Positions 16,401 to 23,632 of a DNA stretch of 35,306 nucleotides are shown piece after piece; positions within the stretch are counted from its first letter, which is position 1; the number at the start of each line of letters is the position of its first letter. Source of the DNA: an uncultured Spirochaetaceae bacterium (GTDB lineage Bacteria > Spirochaetota > Spirochaetia > Sphaerochaetales > Sphaerochaetaceae); contig CAMDZB010000014.1 in the NCBI GenBank assembly GCA_945910645.1, positions 1 to 35,306 on the forward strand. The letters run 5' to 3'. The notes under the pieces were generated by a model, which worked only from the letters and a program-made list of their open reading frames with translations, was not told where the DNA came from and did no database searches. A program made the translations under genes and the position numbers.

Positions 16401-17854
16401 TTTAACTCCAATTGAGGGTATAGTTTGAATTTTGAAAGTAGAGCATTTACCCTTTCACGTGCACTCTTTATCACACTTTCATCAATGTCGTACTTTGCCT
16501 TTGATTGAGATCCGTTTGAGTCAAGCTTTGGTTTTACTTCTTTAAGTACAGTTACGATGATGTTTGCAATCTCCTCCATCTCCTTCTCCTTCATTCCAAG
16601 GGTGGTGAGAGCAGCAGTTCCGAGACGTAATCCACTTGTGTACCATGGGCCGTTCTTATCAAATGGAAGGGCATTTCTATTCATAGTAAGGTGGGCTTCT
16701 CTTAAAGCGTTCTCAGCCTGTCTTCCTGTGATTCCCAACGTTGAGACATCAAGAAGCAATAGATGGTTGTCAGTTCCGCCTGTGAGCACTGTACATCCTT
16801 CTTTGATGAGAGAGGATGCAAGATGAGATGTGTTCTTAACTATCTGTTTTGCATACTCCTTAAACTCAGGAGATAGAGCCTCATCAAATGCCACAGCCTT
16901 TGCAGCCATAATTTGAGCAATAGGGCCTCCCATCATGAGTGGACATGCCTTTTCTATGCTCTCCTTAAATTCAAGCTTTGAAAGTACTATACCGCCTCTT
17001 GGACCGCGCAAGGTCTTATGAGTTGTTGATGTAACGACATCTGCCCACTTAACAGGATCAAAATCGCCCTCAAATACCTTACCTGCAACAAGGCCTGCAA
17101 AATGAGCCATATCAACCATGAGTACCGCTCCGCACTCATCTGCAATCTCCTTCATGATCCTAAAGTTGATCTTACGAGGATATGCGCTGTAGCCTGCAAG
17201 AAGGATTAACGGCTTAATCTCATGAGCTTTAGCGCGAATACTCTCGTAGTCCAAGAGGTACGTGTCCTTATCAACGCCGTAGAAGTAAACGTCGAACATC
17301 TTACCGCTTACGTTGTGTCTGTATCCGTGCGTAAGGTGACCACCTGAGTAGTAATCAAGCGCTAGAAGGCGCTGTGAGTTAAGCTCTTCACGGAGTTTTA
17401 GCATCTGGGCGCGATCTAAGGCATCGATTGATTTAACCCCAAGCTTTTCTATGAATGGAAGCTCAACCTTCTTATGTAGAATCGCATGGTATGCACATAG
17501 GTTTGCATCGCTTCCTGAATGTGGCTGAACAAAGGCAAATTCTGCACCGAATAGCTCCTCTGCTCTCTTTGATGCATACGCCTCAATCTCATCGATGTTT
17601 TCACATCCTGCATAGAAGCGGTGATATGGAAATCCCTCTGCGTACTTATCTGTAAGTAGATTCCCCATTGCAGCCTGAACATTGATTGACGAATAGTTCT
17701 CTGATGCAATGAGCTTTAACGATGAGCGCTGATTGTCAAGTTCATTAACTATGGACTCAGCTATCAATGGTGATTTTTTTCTCACAAGTTCAAGCGATGT
17801 GTAATAGTAAAGTTCTTCAAGCGAATATTTTTTTAAATCATCATAGTTTTTCAT
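16397..17854 (-). CDS. glyA: Serine hydroxymethyltransferase, long form
   Basis: The enzyme interconverts serine and glycine with tetrahydrofolate, supplying one-carbon units, including those used by Fmt for formyl-Met-tRNA. The 485 residues include LIASENYSS, YAEGFPYHRFYAGCENID, VQPHSGSDAN and the PLP lysine Lys280 in TSTTHKTLRGPRGG. The usual length is 410-430. The extra residues form an insert around 129-160 between the HSGSDAN and the GGHLTHG motifs (HKKVELPFIEKLG...EELNSQR), as in spirochaete and chlamydial enzymes. AAGGA precedes the ATG, and infA ends 21 bp upstream. The C-terminal 40 residues are also longer than in E. coli. Confidence 0.97.
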   Translation of the reverse strand: MKNYDDLKKYSLEELYYYTSLELVRKKSPLIAESIVNELDNQRSSLKLIASENYSSINVQAAMGNLLTDKYAEGFPYHRFYAGCENIDEIEAYASKRAEELFGAEFAFVQPHSGSDANLCAYHAILHKKVELPFIEKLGVKSIDALDRAQMLKLREELNSQRLLALDYYSGGHLTHGYRHNVSGKMFDVYFYGVDKDTYLLDYESIRAKAHEIKPLILLAGYSAYPRKINFRIMKEIADECGAVLMVDMAHFAGLVAGKVFEGDFDPVKWADVVTSTTHKTLRGPRGGIVLSKLEFKESIEKACPLMMGGPIAQIMAAKAVAFDEALSPEFKEYAKQIVKNTSHLASSLIKEGCTVLTGGTDNHLLLLDVSTLGITGRQAENALREAHLTMNRNALPFDKNGPWYTSGLRLGTAALTTLGMKEKEMEEIANIIVTVLKEVKPKLDSNGSQSKAKYDIDESVIKSARERVNALLSKFKLYPQLELK

Positions 17855-17875
17855 AAGCTTCGTCCTTATATAATT

Positions 17876-18118
17876 TTAGTTGTTGATAGGAGATGTGATC
17901 TTCTCTCTATATGTGATTCGTCCTTTTGTAAGGTCGTATGGTGACATTTCCACCCTAACCCTATCGCCAAGGATAATCTTGATGTTGTTTTTACGCATCT
18001 TACCTGAGATGTGAGCAAGGATAACATGTCCGTTCTGAAGTTGAACCTTGAACTGTGTTCCCCTCATCATTTCAATCACGGTGCCTTGAACTTCAATAGC
18101 TTCTTCTTTATCAGCCAT
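17876..18118 (-). CDS. infA: Translation initiation factor IF-1
   Basis: IF-1 is a small OB-fold protein that binds the 30S A site. The 80-residue sequence has the family core: [39 protein letters not shown], then [23 protein letters not shown]. It has a seven- to eight-residue C-terminal tail beyond the usual end. A GGAGAA Shine-Dalgarno precedes the ATG, and adk ends 9 bp upstream, so the two are co-transcribed. Confidence 0.97.
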   Translation of the reverse strand: MADKEEAIEVQGTVIEMMRGTQFKVQLQNGHVILAHISGKMRKNNIKIILGDRVRVEMSPYDLTKGRITYREKITSPINN

Positions 18119-18127
18119 ATTTTCTCC

Positions 18128-18754
18128 TTATTTTGCAAGAGCTAAAATGCCGTCAGCAACGTTCTTTGAAGAGACGCTTGCATCAAATGACTTTAATAGC
18201 CCCTTCTCCTTGTAGTATGCAATTAGAGGTTCAGTTTGAGCATGATATACCTCAAGACGATGCTTGATTGCATCCTCTTTATCGTCATCTCTCTGAATTA
18301 GTGCCTCGCCTGTCTCATCGTCAAATCCTTCCTTCTTTGGAGGGTTGAAAATCACATGGTAGATCTTTCCTGTTGATGGACATACGCGGCGTCCTGAAAG
18401 GCGTGTTACAACCTCGTCTGTTGAGATTGCAAATTCAATTGCAGCATCGATGTGAGCAAAGCTCTGAAGATCATCAGCCTGTGGAATTGTGCGCGGAAAT
18501 CCATCAAGGATAAAGCCATTCTTACAGTCGTCTTCTTTAAGGCGCTCACGAACCATCTGACATGTGATATCATCCCCTACAAGTCCGCCTGATGCAAGGA
18601 TCTCCTTAACCTTCTTTCCAAGTGGAGTCTCTCTTTTGATATTGTCACGGAACAAGTCACCTGTTGAAATGTGAACAAGTCCTAGTTTCTCTTTAATAAT
18701 AGCAGCAACTGTGCCTTTTCCTGCCCCTGGAGGCCCTAAAAAAATTAAATTCAT
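18128..18754 (-). CDS. adk: Adenylate kinase
   Basis: Adk catalyses ATP + AMP to 2 ADP. The 208 residues show the P-loop GPPGAGKG (7-14), the AMP-site STGDLFRDNI, DGFPRTIPQA and the LID region RRVCPSTGKIYHVIFNPPKKEGFDD. The LID has only one cysteine, so it is the zinc-free long-LID type. I place the start at ATG 18754, preceded by AAAAGGG; the frame remains open for 83 more codons upstream, but that segment has no Adk similarity and covers the promoter. It heads the cluster adk-infA-glyA-rsfS-amidohydrolase. Confidence 0.97.
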   Translation of the reverse strand: MNLIFLGPPGAGKGTVAAIIKEKLGLVHISTGDLFRDNIKRETPLGKKVKEILASGGLVGDDITCQMVRERLKEDDCKNGFILDGFPRTIPQADDLQSFAHIDAAIEFAISTDEVVTRLSGRRVCPSTGKIYHVIFNPPKKEGFDDETGEALIQRDDDKEDAIKHRLEVYHAQTEPLIAYYKEKGLLKSFDASVSSKNVADGILALAK

Positions 18755-18778
18755 AGTGTGTATCCCTTTTATTGATGT

Positions 18779-18807
18779 ATTATAATTTATAATACACGCT
18801 TTGAAAA
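18779..18807 (-). promoter_or_regulatory. Promoter of the adk-infA-glyA cluster
   Basis: On the minus strand TTTTCA (18802-18807), a 17-nt spacer and TATAAT (18779-18784) lie upstream of adk. The expected start near 18772 leaves a leader of about 18 nt holding AAGGG, so unlike several other genes here this one has a leader and a ribosome-binding site. Confidence 0.6.
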
Positions 18808-18824
18808 GAATTATAAAGAATAAA

Positions 18825-20276
18825 CTATACTTCTTTTGCCACTTTTTTGATAACGTTTTTAAGTTCATCAAGGGATTGAAAATCAAGGCGTGGATTGAGG
18901 AGTGTCGTTTTAAGACATACATCCCCGTCAACCTCAGTTTCACCGATGAAAATACCCAGTTTATGCATAAGATGATGGCGTATATCCTTGTTAAGCTTAT
19001 CAAGAGTAGCCTTGTCTTTACCGTTTACATACCTGAAGATCACAGCAGAGATTTCAGGATCGTTGTATGCCTTAAAATCACTGTCTTTCTTTAGTGTTTC
19101 ATAGAAGTGTTTGGCATTATCAACGCACTTTGTAACAATCTCATCAAACCCGTCTTTACCCCTCACCATGAACGATAACATCACCTTAAGCGAATCAAAG
19201 CGGCGCGTGGTCTGAAGTCCTTTACTCACAAGGTTATCGTATCCTTCCTCCTCCTCATCCTCTCTGTTAAGGTATACCGCATGGAATGAGAGTGGCGAGA
19301 GGTAATCCTTTGTCTTTGTGATGAGGCATGAACAGCTAATTGGAAGTAAGAACATCTTATGAAAGTCAATTGTGATGCTGTCTGACTCCTCTATGCCCTT
19401 AAGGCGATCACGGTACTTACCACTCATGATAAGTGCACTTCCGTATGCTGCATCAGAGTGCATATAGATGTTGTATTTTTTTGAAATAGCGCTGATCTTT
19501 TCAATCGGGTCTATCGAGCCAAAGTCTGTTGTTCCTACAGTTGCAACAATTAGGTATGGAATAAAGCCGTTAGCGATGTCGCTCTTAATTTTACTCTCAA
19601 GATCCTCTACATCCATCCTAAATGCGTTATCAACCTTAACGTGGCGAACATTGTTATATCCCAAACCTAAAAGATGTGAGGCCTTATCGAATGAAAAATG
19701 TGAGATCTCACTTGTGTATGCAACAAGCTTTTTACTATAGTCGCCAAGCGGATTGATACGAGCATCAAACTTGAGATTCTCAAGCTTCTTATCACGGGCA
19801 AGAAACATTGCAGTAAGGTTCGACTGGGAGCCGCCTGATGTAAATGCACCATCTCCATCCTTATAGCCAAACAGTTCACACATTTTATTAACTACGTGCA
19901 TCTCAACGTTTGTACTTCCAGGTCCCTGATCCCACGAGTCCATGGACTGGTTGAACGCTGCAATTATGGTCTCTGCGCTAATTCCTTCAACAAGTGTTGG
20001 TGAATGAAGATGTGCCATGTAGGTTTTTGATGGTGGAAACACAAGATATGGAAAGACGTTTTCTTTAATCGTCTCGAGTGCCCTGTCAAATCCAAGACCC
20101 TTCTCTGGTAGTATTTCAACGCTTTTTACAGCTCTTTTTACACCATCTGGAGTCTCACCTTTGTAGCATAATGAGGTATCAAATGCGTCCTTAAGTGCAT
20201 TAACTGTCTTTTGAAGTTCGCTTTCAAATACAGCTTTATCTTCCTTTTCATTTGTAAAGAATAGTGTGTCTTTCAT
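18825..20276 (-). CDS. Group II pyridoxal-phosphate-dependent amino acid decarboxylase
   Basis: This 483-residue fold-type I PLP enzyme has the features of group II decarboxylases. These are MAHLHSPTLVEG near the N-terminus, SGGSQSNLTAMFLARD, VATVGTTDFGSIDP, HSDAAYGSA with the cofactor-binding Asp275, and the PLP lysine Lys307 in ITIDFHKMFLLPISCS. The segment around Lys307 and the following KGLQTTRRFDSLK are closest in my memory to L-2,4-diaminobutyrate decarboxylases, so a basic substrate giving a diamine is more likely than glutamate or an aromatic amino acid. This is a guess from motif similarity. The gene overlaps the YugP-like peptidase stop by 4 bp and is therefore coupled to it. Confidence 0.88.
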   Translation of the reverse strand: MKDTLFFTNEKEDKAVFESELQKTVNALKDAFDTSLCYKGETPDGVKRAVKSVEILPEKGLGFDRALETIKENVFPYLVFPPSKTYMAHLHSPTLVEGISAETIIAAFNQSMDSWDQGPGSTNVEMHVVNKMCELFGYKDGDGAFTSGGSQSNLTAMFLARDKKLENLKFDARINPLGDYSKKLVAYTSEISHFSFDKASHLLGLGYNNVRHVKVDNAFRMDVEDLESKIKSDIANGFIPYLIVATVGTTDFGSIDPIEKISAISKKYNIYMHSDAAYGSALIMSGKYRDRLKGIEESDSITIDFHKMFLLPISCSCLITKTKDYLSPLSFHAVYLNREDEEEEGYDNLVSKGLQTTRRFDSLKVMLSFMVRGKDGFDEIVTKCVDNAKHFYETLKKDSDFKAYNDPEISAVIFRYVNGKDKATLDKLNKDIRHHLMHKLGIFIGETEVDGDVCLKTTLLNPRLDFQSLDELKNVIKKVAKEV

Positions 20277-20962
20277 CTTCTATCGTTCCTTGATCGTGCA
20301 ATTAGTATAAATCTTAAGAGGTTAGCAAGGGATGTAAGCGCTGAGGCTACGTAAGTCATTGCAGCTGCACCCAAGACGCTTCTGGCCATATAAATCTCAT
20401 CGCTTTCGACTATGTGAGTCTCCTCAAGTAGATTTAGCGCCCTTTTTGATGCGTTAAACTCCACAGGAAGTGTAACAAGGTAGAACAATACCGAGAGTGC
20501 AAATAGGCATATTCCTACATAGAGTAGTTTTTCTACGCTGAAAATAAGCCCAAGTATTACAAGCCATGGGCCTGCGTTTGATCCGATATTTGCAAGAGGA
20601 ACAAGGGTCGAACGAAGCACAAGTGGCTTATAGTTTACGCTTTTTTGTACAGCGTGCCCCGCCTCATGACAGGCAACTGCGATTGCCGCAACTGATGAGC
20701 TGTCGTAAACCGACTCTGATAGTCTTAACACGTTCTTTGATGGGTCGTAGTGATCTGTAAGGGATCCGCTTACCCTTTCGATTTGAACATCAGCAAGGTT
20801 CTTATAGTCAAGTACAATACGAGCCGCCTCTCGTCCTGTAAGCCCTCTTCTTGATGGAACTGCAGAATATTTTGTAAATGTACTCTTTACCTTAATTTGA
20901 GCAAACAGAGTCAAAATTATTGTCGGTACCACTAGAATTATGTAATAAATATCGATATACAT
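20273..20962 (-). CDS. yugP: YugP-family zinc metallopeptidase (membrane)
   Basis: This 229-residue protein of the neutral zinc metallopeptidase family typified by B. subtilis YugP begins with a hydrophobic segment (about 5-22). It has the zinc motif HEAGH at 99-103 in VACHEAGHAVQ and further hydrophobic segments near 125-165 and 200-220. The conserved PSRRGLTGREAARIVLD stretch and the downstream ALNLLEE Glu are also family traits. The biological role is poorly defined. It starts without a Shine-Dalgarno, 6 nt after a perfect TATAAT, and is coupled by a 4-bp overlap to the decarboxylase. Confidence 0.92.
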   Translation of the reverse strand: MYIDIYYIILVVPTIILTLFAQIKVKSTFTKYSAVPSRRGLTGREAARIVLDYKNLADVQIERVSGSLTDHYDPSKNVLRLSESVYDSSSVAAIAVACHEAGHAVQKSVNYKPLVLRSTLVPLANIGSNAGPWLVILGLIFSVEKLLYVGICLFALSVLFYLVTLPVEFNASKRALNLLEETHIVESDEIYMARSVLGAAAMTYVASALTSLANLLRFILIARSRNDRR

Positions 20963-20968
20963 GCCTTA

Positions 20969-20997
20969 ATTATATATAAATATTGTGCTATTTTCCA
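20969..20997 (-). promoter_or_regulatory. Promoter of yugP-decarboxylase operon (leaderless layout)
   Basis: On the minus strand TGGAAA (20992-20997), a 17-nt spacer and TATAAT (20969-20974) are followed by TAAGGC (6 nt) and the ATG at 20962. The -35 lies only 10 bp from the -35 of the divergent rlmKL promoter. Confidence 0.65.
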
Positions 20998-21007
20998 CAT
21001 TCGACAT

Positions 21008-21036
21008 TTGAAAGAGATATCTAAATGATATAAAAT
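21008..21036 (+). promoter_or_regulatory. Promoter of rlmKL (leaderless layout)
   Basis: TTGAAA (21008-21013), exactly 17 nt, TAAAAT (21031-21036), then TTAAAG (6 nt) and ATG at 21043. This is a near-ideal sigma70-type promoter whose predicted start coincides with the start codon. Confidence 0.7.
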
Positions 21037-21042
21037 TTAAAG

Positions 21043-23256
21043 ATGAAATTTTTTGCTCTATCATCGGAACGCTGTTCTTCATACGTAAAACAGGAATGTG
21101 AAAAGCTCTCACTTTCTAACATCAACCAGAAACGCGGTGGTGTCTCATTTGAATCATCCCTTCGTGATGCAGAGAGGTTTTGCCTTCACTCATTCTTTTC
21201 AACTCGTCTACTTTTAGAAATCGCAGAAAAAGACAATATCACAAGTGCAGATGACATCTATGCCTTTGCATCAACAATTAAATGGGAAGAATGGATATCC
21301 TCAAAGGATAAGACATTTTTAATCACAGCAAACTCAGAGGATGCATCATGGTGTAAAAACGCAGCAGGCGTGTCTTTAAAGCTTAAGGATGCAATCTGTG
21401 ATAGAGAGCGTGAAGTCTTTGGAGAACGATCATCGGTTGATAAAGAGAACCCTGATGTTACATTCCACCTTTTTATAAATAGAAACACAGCAACAATCTA
21501 TGTGGATTTTTCATCACGCGCCCTCTCAAAGCGCCATTACAGGGTTGAAAATACGCCTGTCTACCTTCAGGAGAACATAGCATCAGCCCTCCTTGCCTTC
21601 TCACCTTTTGTTACACTTCTAGAAAAGGACAAGCTCCTCAGCGTTGTAGATCCATTTGTCGGAAGTGGCACAATCCTAATCGAGGCTGCCCTTCTTGCAT
21701 CAGGATCAGTTCCTGGACTCATTGATAAAGATAGATACGCATTCTTAAGGCTTCCAATATTCAATAAGGATGAATGGGATGATCTTATTCAAATTGAAGA
21801 GGAAAACGACAGACGCTCAAAAGATGAATTTAGAAAGCGCAGAGGAGATGTACCAATATTTTTTGGATACGACATTGATGAAAAGATGCTTGATGCTGCA
21901 GTGGCTAACGCAAGGAAAGCCGGCGTTGATGAATTTATAAGTTTTCAAAAGAAGGATGCAACAGAACTTACGAAAGATGACATTCCAAAGGGTGCATGCA
22001 TAGTAACAGATCCACCTTATGGAAAGAGACTTGATAGTGCAAATCTTGTTCCACTCTACTACAAGTTTACAAAGAACCTTGAGAAGATTATAGATGGTGG
22101 AAGCCTTACACTCATCACAGTATCGGATGAGCTTACAAACGTAATTCCATATGAGGATAAGAGAGTATTTCATCTACAAAATGGTGCGATAACCTGTAAT
22201 ATCATCAATAAAAAATTTATATCATCAGAGGAGCTAAAAGAGCTTGCACTCAAGAGGGAGGAAGAGCGTAAAAAGAGGCTCTCATCCCCACTTCGACCTC
22301 AGGCGCTCTCTTTATTTAACACGCTTGTAAAGAGGAAGAAGGAATTTGATGAGTACTTCAAAACAAAAGGCGTCACCTCATACAGGCTCTATGATGGCGG
22401 AATTGTTCCATTCAACTACGCAATCGACATCTTTGATGACCACTTTGCAGTGATTTCTGAATATTCATCAAAACAGGATGATGAGAGACGTAACTCGTTT
22501 GAAAAGGTTGATGAACTTAAAAGCATTCTCTTTCGCCTCGGCTTTGATGATGAAAATCACATCTATGTGAAACTGAGAAAGCGTATGGATAAGGGTGAAC
22601 AGTACACCAAAAATGAGAAAAGCGGTGAAAAGTATGTAATCAAGGAGCACGGACTTAACTTTCTTCTGAACTTTGACACATACATCGATAACGGCTTATT
22701 CCTAGACAGTCGCCTATTAAGGGAGAAAATTTACTCACTCAGTAAGGATAAACGCTTCTTGAATCTATTCTGCTACACAGGATCTGCAACTGTCCATGCA
22801 GCCTCAGGTGGTGCCCTCTCAACAGTATCTGTAGACTCATCAAACACCTACCTCTCCTGGGCAAAAGACAACATGCGTATCAATGACTTTGACACAATGA
22901 ACCACTTCTACTATGCAAAGGATGCCATTGAATTTCTAAAGAGCCTTGATAGACGCACAAAGTTTGATCTTGTATTCTTAGATCCACCGACCTTCTCAAA
23001 CAGCCACTCGAGGAACTCATTTGATATTCAAAAGGATCATGAGTTTATGATTATGCTCATTATGAAACACCTTGAAAGGGATGGAAAGCTAATATTCTGT
23101 ACTAACTTTAGGGACTTTGAGATGTCAAAGCGCACTATGGATTACTACTCTGTTAAAGAGACATCATCAGAGACTATCGATATCGACTTTAAGGACAGAA
23201 AGTACCCTATTCATAAGTCTTTTGAGATCACTCATAAGAGAAGAGTTTACGAGTAA
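21043..23256 (+). CDS. rlmL: Fused 23S rRNA guanine methyltransferase RlmKL
   Basis: This 737-residue two-enzyme fusion modifies 23S rRNA at G2445 (N2, RlmL part) and G2069 (N7, RlmK part), E. coli numbering. Residues about 45-156 form the THUMP RNA-binding domain. The first methyltransferase has DPFVGSGT (203-210) and TDPPYGKRL (about 322). After a linker, the second has LNLFCYTGSATVHAASGG (about 571) and FLDPPTFSNS (about 646), as in RlmK/RlmI-type enzymes. The length is close to that of the E. coli fusion (702). It has its own promoter and no Shine-Dalgarno. Its last 29 bp overlap the convergent riboflavin kinase gene. Confidence 0.94.
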   Translation: MKFFALSSERCSSYVKQECEKLSLSNINQKRGGVSFESSLRDAERFCLHSFFSTRLLLEIAEKDNITSADDIYAFASTIKWEEWISSKDKTFLITANSEDASWCKNAAGVSLKLKDAICDREREVFGERSSVDKENPDVTFHLFINRNTATIYVDFSSRALSKRHYRVENTPVYLQENIASALLAFSPFVTLLEKDKLLSVVDPFVGSGTILIEAALLASGSVPGLIDKDRYAFLRLPIFNKDEWDDLIQIEEENDRRSKDEFRKRRGDVPIFFGYDIDEKMLDAAVANARKAGVDEFISFQKKDATELTKDDIPKGACIVTDPPYGKRLDSANLVPLYYKFTKNLEKIIDGGSLTLITVSDELTNVIPYEDKRVFHLQNGAITCNIINKKFISSEELKELALKREEERKKRLSSPLRPQALSLFNTLVKRKKEFDEYFKTKGVTSYRLYDGGIVPFNYAIDIFDDHFAVISEYSSKQDDERRNSFEKVDELKSILFRLGFDDENHIYVKLRKRMDKGEQYTKNEKSGEKYVIKEHGLNFLLNFDTYIDNGLFLDSRLLREKIYSLSKDKRFLNLFCYTGSATVHAASGGALSTVSVDSSNTYLSWAKDNMRINDFDTMNHFYYAKDAIEFLKSLDRRTKFDLVFLDPPTFSNSHSRNSFDIQKDHEFMIMLIMKHLERDGKLIFCTNFRDFEMSKRTMDYYSVKETSSETIDIDFKDRKYPIHKSFEITHKRRVYE

Positions 23257-23632
23257 ACTCAATATCGTTGTCAACCTGGATTTTTACATCGCGTAAGGAT
23301 GGGAACTTCTTTACACCTCTGATGAGCTTGTAAAAATCGAGCGTCACCTCTTTATCGTAGATGTCACGATCAAAGTCTATGATGTGCGCCTCAACTGTTA
23401 CGATATCCATGTTGTCAACAGATGGTCGCGTACCCACGTTAGTTACAGCCATAAAGGCCTCATCATCGATCTTAATGATGGTTGAGTACACGCCAAATGG
23501 AATTGATGGCATAGGAGTATTGGACACGTTTGCTGTGGGCATCCCCACTGAGCGTCCGAGTCCTTTTCCGTGAACAACAGTGCCTTTGAATGTATAAAGC
23601 GGTGTAAGATTATTAAGCTGTTCTTTTTTCAT
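23228..23632 (-). CDS. Stand-alone riboflavin kinase (flavokinase)
   Basis: This 134-residue protein is the C-terminal half of the usual RibF on its own. It phosphorylates riboflavin to FMN. Motifs are FKGTVVHGKGLGRSVGMPTAN (ATP and metal loop with PTAN), FGVYSTII, TNVGTRPSVD and EAHIIDFDRDIYDKEV with the expected catalytic Glu. It then has FYKLIRGVKKFPSLRDVKIQVDND. No adenylyltransferase domain is attached; that half is at 1-430. I prefer ATG 23632 over TTG 23647. It overlaps the permease end by 20 bp and the convergent rlmKL end by 29 bp, so it is the last gene of the 28010-23228 operon. Confidence 0.93.
   Translation of the reverse strand: MKKEQLNNLTPLYTFKGTVVHGKGLGRSVGMPTANVSNTPMPSIPFGVYSTIIKIDDEAFMAVTNVGTRPSVDNMDIVTVEAHIIDFDRDIYDKEVTLDFYKLIRGVKKFPSLRDVKIQVDNDIEFTRKLFSYE
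23243..23260. repeat. Perfect inverted repeat across the rlmKL stop codon
   Basis: GAGTTTAC, GA, GTAAACTC: 8-bp arms centred on the end of rlmKL and inside the riboflavin kinase 3' end. A hairpin of 7 bp with a CGAG loop is possible. No T-run follows on either strand, so I do not call it a terminator. Confidence 0.4.

Noticed and set aside
18755-19003. Long N-terminal extension of adenylate kinase
   Set aside because: It covers the adk promoter and runs antisense into the decarboxylase 3' end; Adk proteins begin at MNLIFLGPPGAGKG, which has an SD-like AAAAGGG upstream.
21817-22173. Antisense open frame of 118 codons within rlmKL
   Set aside because: It lies wholly opposite conserved methyltransferase motifs, has biased composition and resembles no family; a shadow of the real gene.
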